From positions 62,001 through 126,000 of the forward strand of contig NZ_JBLKNX010000010.1 of the NCBI RefSeq assembly GCF_051414055.1: 64,000 nucleotides of DNA, in the 5' to 3' direction. Within the stretch, counting starts at the first letter, position 1; each line of letters begins with the position of its first letter. Position numbers and translations under genes: made by a program. This DNA is from Halosimplex halobium. Lineage in GTDB: Archaea > Halobacteriota > Halobacteria > Halobacteriales > Haloarculaceae. Shown here in pieces: positions 34,575 through 44,700 of this stretch. The notes beneath the pieces are model-generated. The model saw only the letters and a program-made list of their open reading frames with translations, was not told where the DNA came from and made no database searches.

Positions 34575-35435
34575 ATGACGCCCCTGCAGTCGCTCTCGCA
34601 ACTGGGCGCGGAGTACGTCGCGCTGGGCTGGCAGCTCGCGGAGTTCGCGGCCGTCACCGTGGTCGTCTACCTGGTCGGGCGGCTGGTCGTCGAACCGCTG
34701 GCGCGGCTGGCGCTCGACCGCTGGACCCTGGAGCCGACGCTGGAGCGGGCGCTGCTCAAGGTGCTCGGCGTCGCGGTGGTCGTCGTCGCGCTCGCCGCGG
34801 GGGTCGCGGCGGCGGGGTTCACCGCGCTACTGGGCGGGTCGGCGCTGGTCGTCGCCGCGCTGACGCTGGCGGTCGGGTTCGCCGCCCAGGACGTGCTCTC
34901 GAACTTCGTCGCCGGCCTGTTCATCGTTCAGGACCGCAACTTTAATATCGACGACTGGATCGAGTGGGACGACCGCGCGGGGTTCATCGAGGACATCGGG
35001 TTCCGCGTGACCAGGGTCCGTACCTTCGACAACGAGACGGTCACGGTCCCGAACACCGAGCTCGCGACGACCGCCGTCACCAACCGGATGAGCAACGAAC
35101 AGCTGCGGATCTCCTACGCGTTCGGCATCGGCTACGCAGACGACATCGACGAGACGACCCGGATCCTCCTCGACGTGGCCGACGACCACGAGGGGATCCT
35201 CGACGACCCCGAGCCGTCCGTGCGCGTCACGGACCTGGCCGACTCGGCCGTCGTCCTCCAGTCGCGGTTCTGGATCGACAGCCCCGACCGCGAGGAGTTC
35301 TCGGTCGCCCGCTCGACGTACATCCAGCGGGTCACGGAGCGCTGTGCCGACGCCGGCATCGACCTCAGCACGACCACCAAGCACGAGCTCTCCGGGGAAC
35401 TCGCCGTCCGGGACCCGCCGGCCGCCGACCCCTGA
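34575..35435 (+). CDS. Small-conductance mechanosensitive channel (MscS family)
   Basis: A 286-residue channel. Three hydrophobic helices lie about 12-35, 54-75 and 79-115; the pore-lining third helix ends in VGFAAQDVLSNFVAGLFIV. The cytosolic beta domain begins FNIDDWIEW and contains VRTFDNETVTVPNTELATT, the standard MscS vestibule. It opens under membrane tension and releases solutes on hypo-osmotic shock, important for a halophile. It is a single gene with a TATA-like CTTTACC box about 25 bases before the ATG. Confidence 0.93.
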   Translation: MTPLQSLSQLGAEYVALGWQLAEFAAVTVVVYLVGRLVVEPLARLALDRWTLEPTLERALLKVLGVAVVVVALAAGVAAAGFTALLGGSALVVAALTLAVGFAAQDVLSNFVAGLFIVQDRNFNIDDWIEWDDRAGFIEDIGFRVTRVRTFDNETVTVPNTELATTAVTNRMSNEQLRISYAFGIGYADDIDETTRILLDVADDHEGILDDPEPSVRVTDLADSAVVLQSRFWIDSPDREEFSVARSTYIQRVTERCADAGIDLSTTTKHELSGELAVRDPPAADP

Positions 35436-35473
35436 GGGCGGGTACCCGGTGGGCGCGGTGGGGCGTACGCCGG

Positions 35474-35839
35474 TCACACACCCAGGACTGCGATTGCGTT
35501 GTGGACGACCACCACCGACGTGACGGCCGCGAACAACCCGAGAAAGACGGCGGCGTTCCGGTCGGAGAGAACGGACCACCCGGCGACGAGCCAGCACATC
35601 GCCGCGAACTTCACCGTCCACAGTCCCGCAGGTCCGAACGAACCGACCGCGGCTCTCACGACGGGGTTGCCCTCCGGCAGGCCGCCGGCCAGCCCGGCCA
35701 TCGTCAGCACGATGTCGGCCGCCGTCGTCGCGAGGATGAACGCCCACAGCGCGGCGTGCGTTCGGGTCATGCGCCGCTCGCGGCGACGGACGAACAGCCG
35801 CTCCTGGCGGTCGCCCCGGACAGGTGGCTCCGAGCCCAT
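35474..35839 (-). CDS. Small multi-pass membrane protein (DUF5658-like)
   Basis: A 121-residue protein with about four hydrophobic helices: HAALWAFILATTAADIVLTM, an NPVVRAAV loop, GLWTVKFAAMCWLVAGWSVL and NAAVFLGLFAAVTSVVVVHN. The ADIVLT...NPV pattern resembles the DUF5658 family of unknown function. Two starts are possible: ATG 35839 (chosen, since CTTACGG lies about 30 bases upstream) gives a basic tail before helix 1; ATG 35770 gives 98 residues. It is convergent with the MscS gene. Confidence 0.7.
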   Translation of the reverse strand: MGSEPPVRGDRQERLFVRRRERRMTRTHAALWAFILATTAADIVLTMAGLAGGLPEGNPVVRAAVGSFGPAGLWTVKFAAMCWLVAGWSVLSDRNAAVFLGLFAAVTSVVVVHNAIAVLGV

Positions 35840-35939
35840 CACCGTCACCTTCGGCCCGACGACCGTAAGTCCACTCCCGGAACCGGCCCGTTCGGCCCCC
35901 TCCCGCGAATTGAAGGCGGGCGGGTCCGATCGACCGGCC

Positions 35940-36707
35940 ATGACAGTGCTGGACCGGTTCAGGCTCGACGGCGAGACGGCCGTCGTCACGGGCGGCAACC
36001 GCGGGATCGGGCGGGCCATCGCCGACGGGTTCGCCGAGGTGGGGGCGAACGTCGTGGTCGCCAACCGCGACGGCGAGTCCGGGCGGACGGCCGCCGAGGC
36101 GATCGCGGCGGAGACGGGCGCGGAGACGCTCGCCGTCGAGACGGACGTGACCGACACCGACGACGTGGCGGCGATGGTCGAGGCGACGGTCGACGAGTTC
36201 GGCGACGTGGACCACCTCGTCAACAACGCGGGGATCGTCCACCACAGCGCCGTCGAAGACAAGTCCGTCTCGGAGTGGGCCGAGACCGTCGACGTGAACC
36301 TCACCGGGGCCTACCGCTGTGCGAAGTACGCCGGCGAGGTCATGAAGGCCGGCGACGGCGGGACGATCACGAACGTCTCCTCGATGTCGGCGTTCGTCGC
36401 CAACTACCCGCAACACCAGGTCGACTACCAGGCGTCGAAGGCCGGCCTGGAGGGGTTCAAGACCCAGCTCGCCTCGGAGTGGGCCGAACACGGGATCCGA
36501 GTGAACAATATCAACCCGGGTTACGTGATTACGGACAACATCGTCCACGACGAGGAGACGCTGGAGACCTGGCGCTCGGAGATGCTGGTCGAGGAGTTCG
36601 CCGCGCCCGAGGACATCGCGCCGCTCGCGGTCTACCTCGCCAGCGAGGCGGCGTGGTACGTCACCGGCGAGTCGGTCGTCATCGACGGGGGCTACACCGT
36701 CAGGTGA
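35940..36707 (+). CDS. Short-chain dehydrogenase/reductase
   Basis: A 255-residue classical SDR. Cofactor motif TGGNRGIG (17-24), NNAG (about 92-95), catalytic Ser in NVSSMSAF, Tyr and Lys in YQASK, and the NINPGYVITDN region after the active site. The C terminus YVTGESVVIDGGYTVR is standard for 3-ketoacyl/polyol dehydrogenases. It probably oxidises or reduces a sugar alcohol, ketone or 3-oxoacyl compound with NAD(P). The acidic residue pattern after strand 2 (VVANRDGES) does not decide NAD or NADP. It is divergent from the DUF5658-like gene. Confidence 0.92.
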   Translation: MTVLDRFRLDGETAVVTGGNRGIGRAIADGFAEVGANVVVANRDGESGRTAAEAIAAETGAETLAVETDVTDTDDVAAMVEATVDEFGDVDHLVNNAGIVHHSAVEDKSVSEWAETVDVNLTGAYRCAKYAGEVMKAGDGGTITNVSSMSAFVANYPQHQVDYQASKAGLEGFKTQLASEWAEHGIRVNNINPGYVITDNIVHDEETLETWRSEMLVEEFAAPEDIAPLAVYLASEAAWYVTGESVVIDGGYTVR

Positions 36708-36773
36708 CGCCGGCGACTCCCGCTCGTGCGGGCGACCGCCGTTGCGTCGACTACCGCGCGGGCGACCGCCGCC

Positions 36774-36968
36774 CTACAGGACGGTGAAGCCGAGGACACT
36801 CAGGATGTACAGCGTCCCCACGATGATGATGCCGATGATCACCAGTCGCCAGGCCATCGACAGCAGGAACCGGCCGATCAGGATGATCGCCGCCAGCAGG
36901 ACGAGGACGCCGAGGATCCCGACGGGTTGGGTGAGAACGTCCAACTGGAGCGCCAGCGCGTTGAGCAT
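36774..36968 (-). CDS. Small two-helix membrane protein
   Basis: A 64-residue protein with two hydrophobic segments, VGILGVLVLLAAIILIG (about 16-32) and WRLVIIGIIIVGTLYILSVLG (about 40-60), separated by RFLLSMA. No family is recognised with certainty. ATG 36968 is chosen because AGCTTATGG is centred about 28 bases upstream. It lies immediately before the IS element, which inserted upstream of its promoter region without touching the gene. Confidence 0.65.
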   Translation of the reverse strand: MLNALALQLDVLTQPVGILGVLVLLAAIILIGRFLLSMAWRLVIIGIIIVGTLYILSVLGFTVL

Positions 36969-37016
36969 ACCCGGTAGACGCTCGCCCGGCACCATAAGCT
37001 TCCGGGCCCGTCCGCC

Positions 37017-37713
37017 GGCAGTGTTCAGATAAGCCGATTCCATGCGAACGCGAAAGAGCTAAGCCAGTCGTCGGCGGTTGCCGGATCGACGTGACTGAAA
37101 CAGTTTGAGAACGAATTGGTTCGGCGTTTTACCTCACGAAAGACACGTTCGACGCTGTTGCGATTTCCATGGCGTTCATATCTGAAATCGAGGCCGTGTC
37201 GGTGACATGCTTCTTTCAGCGGGGTGGCGTCGTCAACGAGAAACACGGCGTCGTCGACGTCGTGTTTCTCGCGGAGTTCACCGAAGAACATCTCGGCGAG
37301 AGCGTTCGTTCTCGTCGGTTCAAGCTTCGTATGGAGCAATTCGTTCGAATCGGGATCGACGGCGGCGTACAGCCAGTACTGCCCGTCGTCGATCCGGATC
37401 ACGGTTTCGTCGACTGCAACGTGATCCGGTGATCGACCAGTCTGGGGCTGTAGATCGGCCTTGTGAACCCAGTTGTGAACGGTCGAACGAGCACGACTGA
37501 CACCGAATACCTCGAGAAACGAAACAGTATTCGAAAGCGAGAGTCCTGCGAGATGCAACTGAATACTGAGCTTCATCAGCAGCTGCGGTGTCGCTTCGCG
37601 TTCAACAAACTCTAAGTCGATCTCGTCTAAACATCTGCCGAGGCGGTCGTTTTCGGGCATAGAACACTCAGAAAACGAACCGCCTCACTTTTCAGCCTTA
37701 TCTGAACACCGCC
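37017..37713 (-). mobile_element. IS6-family insertion sequence with 8-bp target duplication
   Basis: A complete 697-bp element. The ends are 17-bp inverted repeats, GGCAGTGTTCAGATAAG on the left and GGCGGTGTTCAGATAAG on the right (one mismatch). It is flanked by an exact 8-bp direct repeat CGTCCGCC at 37009-37016 and 37714-37721, the size IS6 elements make. One transposase gene fills it. Intact ends and duplication suggest a recent insertion. The site was between the small membrane protein and the Gfo/Idh/MocA gene, so no reading frame was broken. Confidence 0.92.
37025..37660 (-). CDS. IS6-family transposase
   Basis: A 211-residue DDE transposase, full length for haloarchaeal IS6 (ISH14/ISH15-like) members. 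An N-terminal HTH (LSLSNTVSFLEVFGVSRARS) is followed by the catalytic residues in VAVDETVIR, VFLVDDATPL and NSVERVFREVKRRT. Lower G+C than the neighbours fits mobile DNA. Its stop codon lies inside the left inverted repeat. No frameshift is seen, so it may be active. Confidence 0.95.
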   Translation of the reverse strand: MPENDRLGRCLDEIDLEFVEREATPQLLMKLSIQLHLAGLSLSNTVSFLEVFGVSRARSTVHNWVHKADLQPQTGRSPDHVAVDETVIRIDDGQYWLYAAVDPDSNELLHTKLEPTRTNALAEMFFGELREKHDVDDAVFLVDDATPLKEACHRHGLDFRYERHGNRNSVERVFREVKRRTNSFSNCFSHVDPATADDWLSSFAFAWNRLI

Positions 37714-37797
37714 CGTCCGCCGCTCGTCTGACGGACGAGCGGCCGGCTCGACGGTCGATTTTCGGCCGCTGGTCTCCGGAAGGCCGGAGTCGGAGGG

Positions 37798-38865
37798 TCA
37801 GCCCTCGTCGGCGGGTTCGGGCGACAACTCGCCCGATTCGACCATCGCTTCCAGCGGGTTGTCGTCGATCCGCAGGGGGAGCTCCACCCGGCCGCGCCGT
37901 CGCGAGGACTCCCAGGCGGCGAAGATCACCTCGGTCACCGACAGCGCCCGCCGCGCCGAGAACTCCGGCTCGACGCCGTCGCGCAGGCACTCGACGACGT
38001 GGTCGATGGCCGGGGGGACCGCAGCCGCGTTGTCGACGCCCGAGACCAGCGACTCCCAGCCCTCCCCGTCCCGGCGGACCCGCGCCTGCGGGTCGCTCCA
38101 CGGCGTCACCTCGACGACCCCGTCGGTGCCGTACAGCCGGTGGTGGACGCCGACGCCGTCCTCGCCGAAGCCCGTCGTCGCGATGCCCTGGGTCCCGTCG
38201 GCGTACTCCCACTGGACCAGCCCCTGGTTCTCGTTGTGGGCGCCGTACTTGACGTGCTCCTCGCGGTAGTCGACCTGTCCGATGACCCACTCGACGGGCG
38301 CCTCGTCGGCGTACATGTGCGCCAGGTCGATGTGGTGGGTGCCGTTGTCCAGCAGGGTGCTCGTCCCGACCTCGACCCGCTGCAGGTCGCCGATGACACC
38401 TTCCTCCAGCGCCCGCCTCGGCTCGCGCCACACCGGCGAGAACCGCCGCTGGTGGTTGAACGTCAGTTGAATCTCGCGGCGACTGGCTTCCTGGGCCATC
38501 AGTCGCGCGTCGCCCCACGTCGTCGCCATCGGCTTCTCGCAGTGGACCGCCTCCGGGACGCCGCTGGCGATGCAGTCGAGGACGATCTCGGCGTGGGTCG
38601 GCACGGGCGTCGATATCGAGACGATATCGGGCTCGGCGGCGTCGAGCATGGTCTCGTAGTCCTCGAAGGTCCCCGCGTCGTCGATGTCGAACTCCGCGGC
38701 GAACGCTTCGACGTTCTCGCGGACGATGTCGGCGGCGGCGACGATCCGGCAGTCGTCGCGCTCGCGGTACCCCTCGGCGTGGCGGTAGGCCATCGCCGCG
38801 CTCTCGCCCCACACCGGGTTGTCCGGCTCGGGTCCGGTGCCGACGAACGCGATGTCGTAGGTCAT
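37798..38865 (-). CDS. Gfo/Idh/MocA-family oxidoreductase
   Basis: A 355-residue two-domain NAD(P)-dependent dehydrogenase. The Rossmann start is AFVGTGPEPDNP (6-17) with a longer loop than the usual GxGxxG; the family signature EKP is at 110-112 (VHCEKPMATTWGDA). The C-terminal domain has GTHHIDLAHMYADE with the conserved catalytic-type histidine. These enzymes oxidise or epimerise sugars, inositols or sugar nucleotides. The GxGxxG pattern is altered (GTGPEPD), so cofactor binding may be unusual. It is a single gene downstream of the IS element, on the same strand as the following DHH gene. Confidence 0.85.
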   Translation of the reverse strand: MTYDIAFVGTGPEPDNPVWGESAAMAYRHAEGYRERDDCRIVAAADIVRENVEAFAAEFDIDDAGTFEDYETMLDAAEPDIVSISTPVPTHAEIVLDCIASGVPEAVHCEKPMATTWGDARLMAQEASRREIQLTFNHQRRFSPVWREPRRALEEGVIGDLQRVEVGTSTLLDNGTHHIDLAHMYADEAPVEWVIGQVDYREEHVKYGAHNENQGLVQWEYADGTQGIATTGFGEDGVGVHHRLYGTDGVVEVTPWSDPQARVRRDGEGWESLVSGVDNAAAVPPAIDHVVECLRDGVEPEFSARRALSVTEVIFAAWESSRRRGRVELPLRIDDNPLEAMVESGELSPEPADEG

Positions 38866-38927
38866 ACCCGGCGGTGACCCCGCCGGGGCAAAAGTCCACG
38901 CCTCCCGGCAGGCTGGTCCGACTCGGC

Positions 38928-40118
38928 CTATATCTCGCCGGCCATGGCGTCGAACAGCCGGTCGACGAACTCCTCGCGGTCGAGGCCGTCGCCGGGCCCC
39001 AGCCCTTCCATGTGCTCGACGGAGAGCTGGCCGCCGCCCATGCGGGCGTGGCCGCCGGCGTTGGCCATGGGGATCTCGTCGACGACGGCCCGCAGGGTCT
39101 TGCCCATGTGGACCCGGTCGTCGCGCGAGCGACCGGAGAGGTGCAAGGTGTCGCCCTTCTGTCCCATCACGACGACGGCGGTCACTCCCTCCAGCTGGCC
39201 CAGCTCGTCGGCGGCCTGGGGGATGGCGTCGGCGTTGGACACCTCCCCCACGTCGGCGACGGCGAAGGCGTTGCGAACCGACCGCTGGTTGATCGCGCGG
39301 GCCTTGACCTCCAGCACCTCGGCGTCGACCTGCGGGTTGGCGATGCGGTCGAGCCGGTCCTCGTCGATTCCCTCGTAGAGGTAGGCCGACGCCTCGAACT
39401 CGGCGGCGGAACAGCCCTTCGTCAGCTGTTTCGTGTCGGACTGGATGCCGTAGAGCAAACCCGTCGCGGTGTCCGAGGGGAGGATCCGGTCGGCGTCCTC
39501 GGCGACGTCGCCCTCCTCGTCGGGGCCGACCGGCTCCCAGTCCTGCTGGCGCAGGTACTCCGCGAAGATGCTGGCACAGGAGCCGTGGTCGGGGCGCACG
39601 TCGGTGAACTCGTCCCCTTCCCCGTCGCCGGGGTGGTGGTCGACGACGGCGAACGGGTCGACGGAGTCGGCCCCGGCGAACCCGCGGGGTTCGTTGTGGT
39701 CGACGAGGACCACCTCGTCGGCCAGCAGGTCACTGGCGGTGTCGACGCGGTCGAACTCCAGGTCGAGGACCGTCTCGAAGGCGCGGTTCTCCTGGTGGCG
39801 GATCTGCCCCGGGTACTGGAGGTGGGCGTCGACGCCGGCCTCCTCGGCGAACTCGCCGACGGCGAGTGCCGAGGCCATGGCGTCGGGGTCCGGGTTGGGG
39901 TGCATCAGGACCGACACCTCCTCGCGGTCCGCGAGGTGGCCGACGAACTCCGTACCCGGCGTCCGGCGCAGCCGCCGGACCCCCCACCAGAGCGCGACGA
40001 GCACGACGAGCAAGCCGACGACGGCGGCCGCCAGGACCAGCGGGTCCTGCTCGGCGACCGCCGCGGCGACGTCCCCGGGCGCGACCGCCCCGACGCCACC
40101 CGCGGCTGCGTGTGGCAT
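38928..40118 (-). CDS. Membrane-anchored DHH-family phosphoesterase
   Basis: A 396-residue protein with one N-terminal transmembrane helix (about 28-46, VLAAAVVGLLVVLVALWWGV), then a DHH domain (HPNPDPDAMASALAVGEFA, 73-91; VVDHHPGDGEGDEF), and a C-terminal DHHA1 domain with GGHARMGGG. The family includes c-di-AMP phosphodiesterases and oligoribonucleases/NrnA; since haloarchaea make c-di-AMP, hydrolysis of c-di-AMP or pApA is plausible but unproved. The membrane anchor recalls GdpP, without PAS/GGDEF. ATG 40118 is used because AAACTACTTGA lies about 27-30 bases upstream. Confidence 0.85.
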   Translation of the reverse strand: MPHAAAGGVGAVAPGDVAAAVAEQDPLVLAAAVVGLLVVLVALWWGVRRLRRTPGTEFVGHLADREEVSVLMHPNPDPDAMASALAVGEFAEEAGVDAHLQYPGQIRHQENRAFETVLDLEFDRVDTASDLLADEVVLVDHNEPRGFAGADSVDPFAVVDHHPGDGEGDEFTDVRPDHGSCASIFAEYLRQQDWEPVGPDEEGDVAEDADRILPSDTATGLLYGIQSDTKQLTKGCSAAEFEASAYLYEGIDEDRLDRIANPQVDAEVLEVKARAINQRSVRNAFAVADVGEVSNADAIPQAADELGQLEGVTAVVVMGQKGDTLHLSGRSRDDRVHMGKTLRAVVDEIPMANAGGHARMGGGQLSVEHMEGLGPGDGLDREEFVDRLFDAMAGEI

Positions 40119-40268
40119 ACCCGGGCTGTCGACTTCGAGGGTCAAGTAGTTTCTCACTGTCCCTCTGTCGCCCGGATCGCCGAGTTTACCGGATCAGAAC
40201 CACTGAAATTCCCGAGATCGATCGGGCGACTCGCCGACACCTCGGGCGCCGGATACGTTCGACCGGGC

Positions 40269-41174
40269 TCAGGCGGTCCCGTCGCCGTCCGCGAGATACG
40301 CGTCGACGGCCGCGCGGTACCCCTCCCGGTAGGTCGGGAACGCCAACTCGTAGTCCAGCCCGCGCAGTTTCCCGTTCGAGACGCGCTTGCTCGTCCGCAG
40401 CCGCCGCTCGACGGTCTCCGAGAGGTCCTCGTCGGCGAGACGGTCCTCGACCGTCCGCTTGGGCGGCTCGGGCTCGCCGCACTGGTCGGCCAGCCAGTCC
40501 GCGAACGCCCACTTCGAGACGGGTTCGTCGTCGACGACGTTGACGACCTCGCCGCGGGCCAGGTCCGCGTCGAGCAGGTACCGCACCGCACCCGCCGCGT
40601 CGTCGCGGTGGACCATGTTCAGGTACCCCTCCGTCACCGGGCCGTCGACGTACCGGGACAACCGATACCGGTCCGGGCCGTACAGCCCGGCGTACCGGGC
40701 GACCGTGCCGTCGACCCCGGACGCCGCGGACCGCTCGACCGCGATCCGTTCGGCCTCGGCGAGTACCTCTGTCTTCTCGGTGGTCGGCTCGATGGGCGTC
40801 TCCTCGTCGACCAAGTCGCCGTCGTGGTCGCCGTATACGCCTGTGCTCGACGTATACACGAACCGGTCGGGCGGGTCCGCGCGCCCGCAGAAGTGGTCGA
40901 CCGCCGTCTCCAGGCCCTCGACGTACACCTCGCGGGCGGCCTCGGCGCCGCGGCCGCCGCTGCTGGCCGCGAAGACGACCGCGTCGGCGTCAGGGACCGC
41001 CGCCAGCGCGTCGGCGTCGGTCACGTCCGCCTGGACGCCCGCGAAGCCCGCGGACTCGATCGCCTCGACGCCCGATTCCGAGCGACGGACGCCGACGGCG
41101 TCGTGGCCCGCCGCGGTCAGCTGTCGGCCCAGTTCCAGCCCGACGTAGCCGCAGCCGAGGATAGCGACGCGCAT
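40269..41174 (-). CDS. NAD-dependent epimerase/dehydratase-family protein (extended SDR)
   Basis: A 301-residue extended SDR. GCGYVGLELG (7-16) gives the GxGxxG site, VRRSESG strand 2, and YTSSTGVYG the active-site Ser/Thr region; a YxxxK triad is degraded or shifted (the segment GLYGPDRY follows). It resembles YeeZ-like/atypical SDRs. Substrate is unknown; nucleotide sugars are possible. It overlaps by one base with the upstream small conserved gene (41174-41596), and shares its strand, so both are likely in one operon. Confidence 0.78.
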   Translation of the reverse strand: MRVAILGCGYVGLELGRQLTAAGHDAVGVRRSESGVEAIESAGFAGVQADVTDADALAAVPDADAVVFAASSGGRGAEAAREVYVEGLETAVDHFCGRADPPDRFVYTSSTGVYGDHDGDLVDEETPIEPTTEKTEVLAEAERIAVERSAASGVDGTVARYAGLYGPDRYRLSRYVDGPVTEGYLNMVHRDDAAGAVRYLLDADLARGEVVNVVDDEPVSKWAFADWLADQCGEPEPPKRTVEDRLADEDLSETVERRLRTSKRVSNGKLRGLDYELAFPTYREGYRAAVDAYLADGDGTA

Positions 41175-41596
41175 TATCGAGCTTCGAGGAAGTGGTGGAT
41201 CGCCGCGTACTCGGCGAGCGTAATCGGGTATCGGCCCTCCACCTTCTGCTGGATCTCCTTGGGATCCATCTCGTCGTTCAGCCCTGCCGCGACGGCGTCG
41301 ACGTCGACGACCGCGGTAGTCATCCCCATCAGGAGGATGTCTAGCGCTTCGGCCTTGATCGTCTCGCCGTCCGGGCGCTCGGGGTCGGCGGCCAGGACGG
41401 CCGCCGCGGCCTCCAGCGTCAGCTCGGGTTCCTCGCCGGCCGCGACGGCCGCGACGACCTCGCGGTCGATCCCCGACCGCGAGACGACGGTGTCGACTCC
41501 CACCGACTCGACGGTCTCGGCCAGTACCTCGCCGTACGCGCTGCGCAACTCCTCGGCCGACCGCTCGGCCGCCGACTCGAACTCGCCTCTGAGCAT
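41174..41596 (-). CDS. Conserved haloarchaeal protein (DUF5791-like)
   Basis: A 140-residue all-helical acidic protein: MLRGEFESAAERSAEELRSA, then VSRSGIDREVVAAVAAGEEP and LNDEMDPKEIQQKVEGRYPI. It fits, from memory, the haloarchaeal DUF5791 family; no function is known. An AAGGAGG sequence lies three bases before the ATG, so it may be translated with a leader. It directly precedes and overlaps by one base the epimerase gene, making a two-gene operon likely. Confidence 0.72.
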   Translation of the reverse strand: MLRGEFESAAERSAEELRSAYGEVLAETVESVGVDTVVSRSGIDREVVAAVAAGEEPELTLEAAAAVLAADPERPDGETIKAEALDILLMGMTTAVVDVDAVAAGLNDEMDPKEIQQKVEGRYPITLAEYAAIHHFLEAR

Positions 41597-41706
41597 ACTC
41601 CTCCTTCGGGGTCGGCCTACAAGTCAGTGTCACTCTCGGTCGCTCGGTCGACAGGTCCCGGGGAACCGGAGTACACGCCCGGTCGGGAGTGCGGACACCG
41701 CCCCGG

Positions 41707-44700
41707 TTACGGGTACGGACACGGCTCGGCCGATCCATCGTCGGACCGACCCACAGGCGTGCAGCTCGACCGCGCGTTTCCGCCGGTCTCGCCGGTCGAA
41801 AGCGGATACGTCTCGCCGGTCCAGGGCCGTTCCCGGGGGTTCGGACCGGGCCTGGGCCACCCGGCCGACTCCTCAACCATGTTGCCGTCGATGTCACCGA
41901 CGCCGGTGCCGCCGGGCGGGACGACCACCGTCACCGCCGTCCGCGACGTGAACCGTACCTTCGACGAGCGCCCCAGCGTCTCCTGAACGCCGTCCCCGTC
42001 GAGGTCCAGCGTCGCGTTCCCGCCGTCGCGGACGTACTGCAGCGACGCGTCGCCGACGGCGGGCGTCCGGCGGGGCACCTCGACGGCGAAGCGGGCGTAC
42101 TGTCCCCGGACAGTCACCGACCAGACGTTGGTCGTCGCGACCCAGTTGCCCAGCGGCGGCGCCAGCGGCAGCCCGGCCGGGATCTGGGTTATCGACCGGT
42201 TGAGTCGCTTCGCGGCGGCCGACGAGATCTCCGACCGCACCTGCCGCCGGACCCGCTCTTTCACGACCGCGGTCGCGCCCGTGACCGCCGGCCCCGAGAC
42301 CTTCCCACGTTTCGACTCCAGCGCGTCGTAGAGCGCGGTTCGCAGCCCCAGCCGGACCCAGTCGCGCCGGATCGTCGACCACTCGCCGCCGGTCCGCCGG
42401 ACCGCGGCGGCGACGACCGGGTCGACGACCGACCCGTTCGTCATCGCGAGCGCCCGCGCGTCGAGCGCCGGCCACCGGTCGAGTCCCGCCTCGACGATGG
42501 CGTCGTGGTCGGTCGAATCGTTGCCGACGCCGGCGTCCGCGAGCGCCGTCGCCAGTTCCCCCTCGACTGCCTCGACCGTGTCGTTCAGCTGCTCTCGCAG
42601 GCGGTCGCGGCGCTCCCTGACGGTGGCGTTCGGCCGGTGCTCCAGCGTCCGGTTGGCTGCCCGGAGCGCCCGCGCCGCCGTCGAGAGCCGCTGCTCGCGG
42701 CTCGTCCCGCCGGGCAGGAGCGCGTTCAACACCACGTCCGTCGCGTCGCCGTACGGGACCGAGAAGTAGTTGACGTTCCGGGCGGTCAGCGGGTGCGTGG
42801 CGTTGTCGACCGCCGCGACCTGCCCCGGCGTGACCTTCGCGAGCGTCAGGTACGGCGGCGCACCGTCGACCGAGTACTCCAGGTCCGGCCCGTCGCTTCC
42901 GCCCGGTCGCACTCCGGCGGCCCCGCTCGACCCGCCTTCCGGGCCGGCGTCGCGCCCGTCGGCCCGGCGAGCGTCGTAGCCCGACCGTAGCCGCGACAGC
43001 GACGGCCCGCCGACGTCCTCGATGGCGTTCGCGAACGCGTTCCCGCGCTCGGCCCGCTCGTCGGCCCGCTGTTCCAGCCGTCCGATCACGAGCGAGAGGT
43101 ACCGTCCGCGGACGGCCGCCCGGGCCTTCGCAGCGACGCTGTCGTACGCGGGCGGCGCGTCCACGAGTTCGGCCCGCCGCGCGCTCAGGTTCGCCGCGAG
43201 TTTCGCCGCGGGCGTCGCCTCGTGAGTGCCCATCCGCCCGCGGGAGACGGAGACGGACGCTTCCCGGAGCGTCCGCCGCAACCCGATCAGGTCGCGGTGG
43301 GCCCACCGCGCCACCTCGGCGGGCCACTGGCCGCCGATCCGCGTCGTCCCCTCGGGAAGTCTCCCCCGGGCCGCGCGGCGAGCCAGGCCGTCTGGGCCGC
43401 CCGCGAGTTCGACCGCGTCGCGGACCTTCGGCGGTACGTCGGCGAGGTTCGGCCCGCGGAACCGACCACTCCGCTCGTGGACCGACGGGATGGGGTGGGC
43501 CGGAGCGTGGGGCGTCGGCGCGTGGCGACCGACGACAGCGACCCGGACCCGCTTCGTCTCGGTGCTCGTCCGGGTCGTCGCGTTCAGCGAGCCGTTGTGG
43601 TGCCACACGGCTTCTCGCTCGTGGCGCAGCCGCACGGTCCGGACGTACGTCTCCAGCCGGTGGTACCCCGACGGGTCCGAGACGGGCGGGGCGCGGCTCG
43701 CGTTCGACACCGCCACCACGTCGGTGTCGGTCGACTCGACGCGGAACTGCCAGTCGTCGCCCGCGGGCGGGCCCGGCCGGTCGGGCGTCCCGCCGGCGAC
43801 CCGCTCGGTCGCCGCGAGCGTCCGGATCCGTGCCCCGAACACCGAGTCGACAGTCCCGTTGATCCCGTCCGCACGAACGAACTCGCGGAACGCCCTGTCG
43901 GCGGAGAGGCCCACCGAGACGGTCACGGTTTCGTTGGGGGCGGGCGCGTCGGTTCCGCCGGCGGCGAGCCCTGGCACGCCCGCCCGTTCAGTGGGTCCGC
44001 CCGCGGCCCGGATCCGCTCCTGCAGGAGCGCGCTCGTCGCGGGGTCGCTCCGGCCGGCCGCCGCGACGACCTTCTGGAGCCCGACGCGCGCGATGGCTTT
44101 CGTGAGCCCCCGTCGGCCGTCGGGGTCGCTCTCGCCGAACGTCGACCGCTGGACGCCCAGCATCGCCCCGTTGGTCAGCAGTTCGACGTGGCGGTTGGCG
44201 ACGACGTTGTCGATGGGCGCGCCACCGTACTGGGCGTAGCCCCGGGCCCAGGCGACGGCGTAGAGCCGGGCGGTCAGCCGCTGGCCCAGCCCCGGCTTCG
44301 TGACCCCGCGCTTGAGCCGCTCCTGGTAGGTCTCGACGCGCTCGTGGACGGCCAGTACCGGCGTCGGGACGACCACCGAAAAGGAGACCCGGTCGCTCCC
44401 GACGACCCGACCGTTCCGCGTCGCCTCGACGGTGACGTTGGAAACCTCGGCGCGGAGCTCCGTTCCGTCGGGACCCGCTCGCTCGACGCTGACCCGGGTC
44501 ATCGCTTCCGCCAGTGCGCCGGGTGTGGGTGTCGAGGGCAGCGACGCCGACGCCCGAACGCCGCGGTGGGTGCGCGCGACCGACCGCAACCGCTCCCGCG
44601 CGGCGAGGTAGATCCGGATCTTCAGCGCGTCCCTGAACGCCGTGTCGGGGTCGAGCAGTTCGCCCCACCGATTGTTCGCCGGCGCGACGACGGGGTCGCT

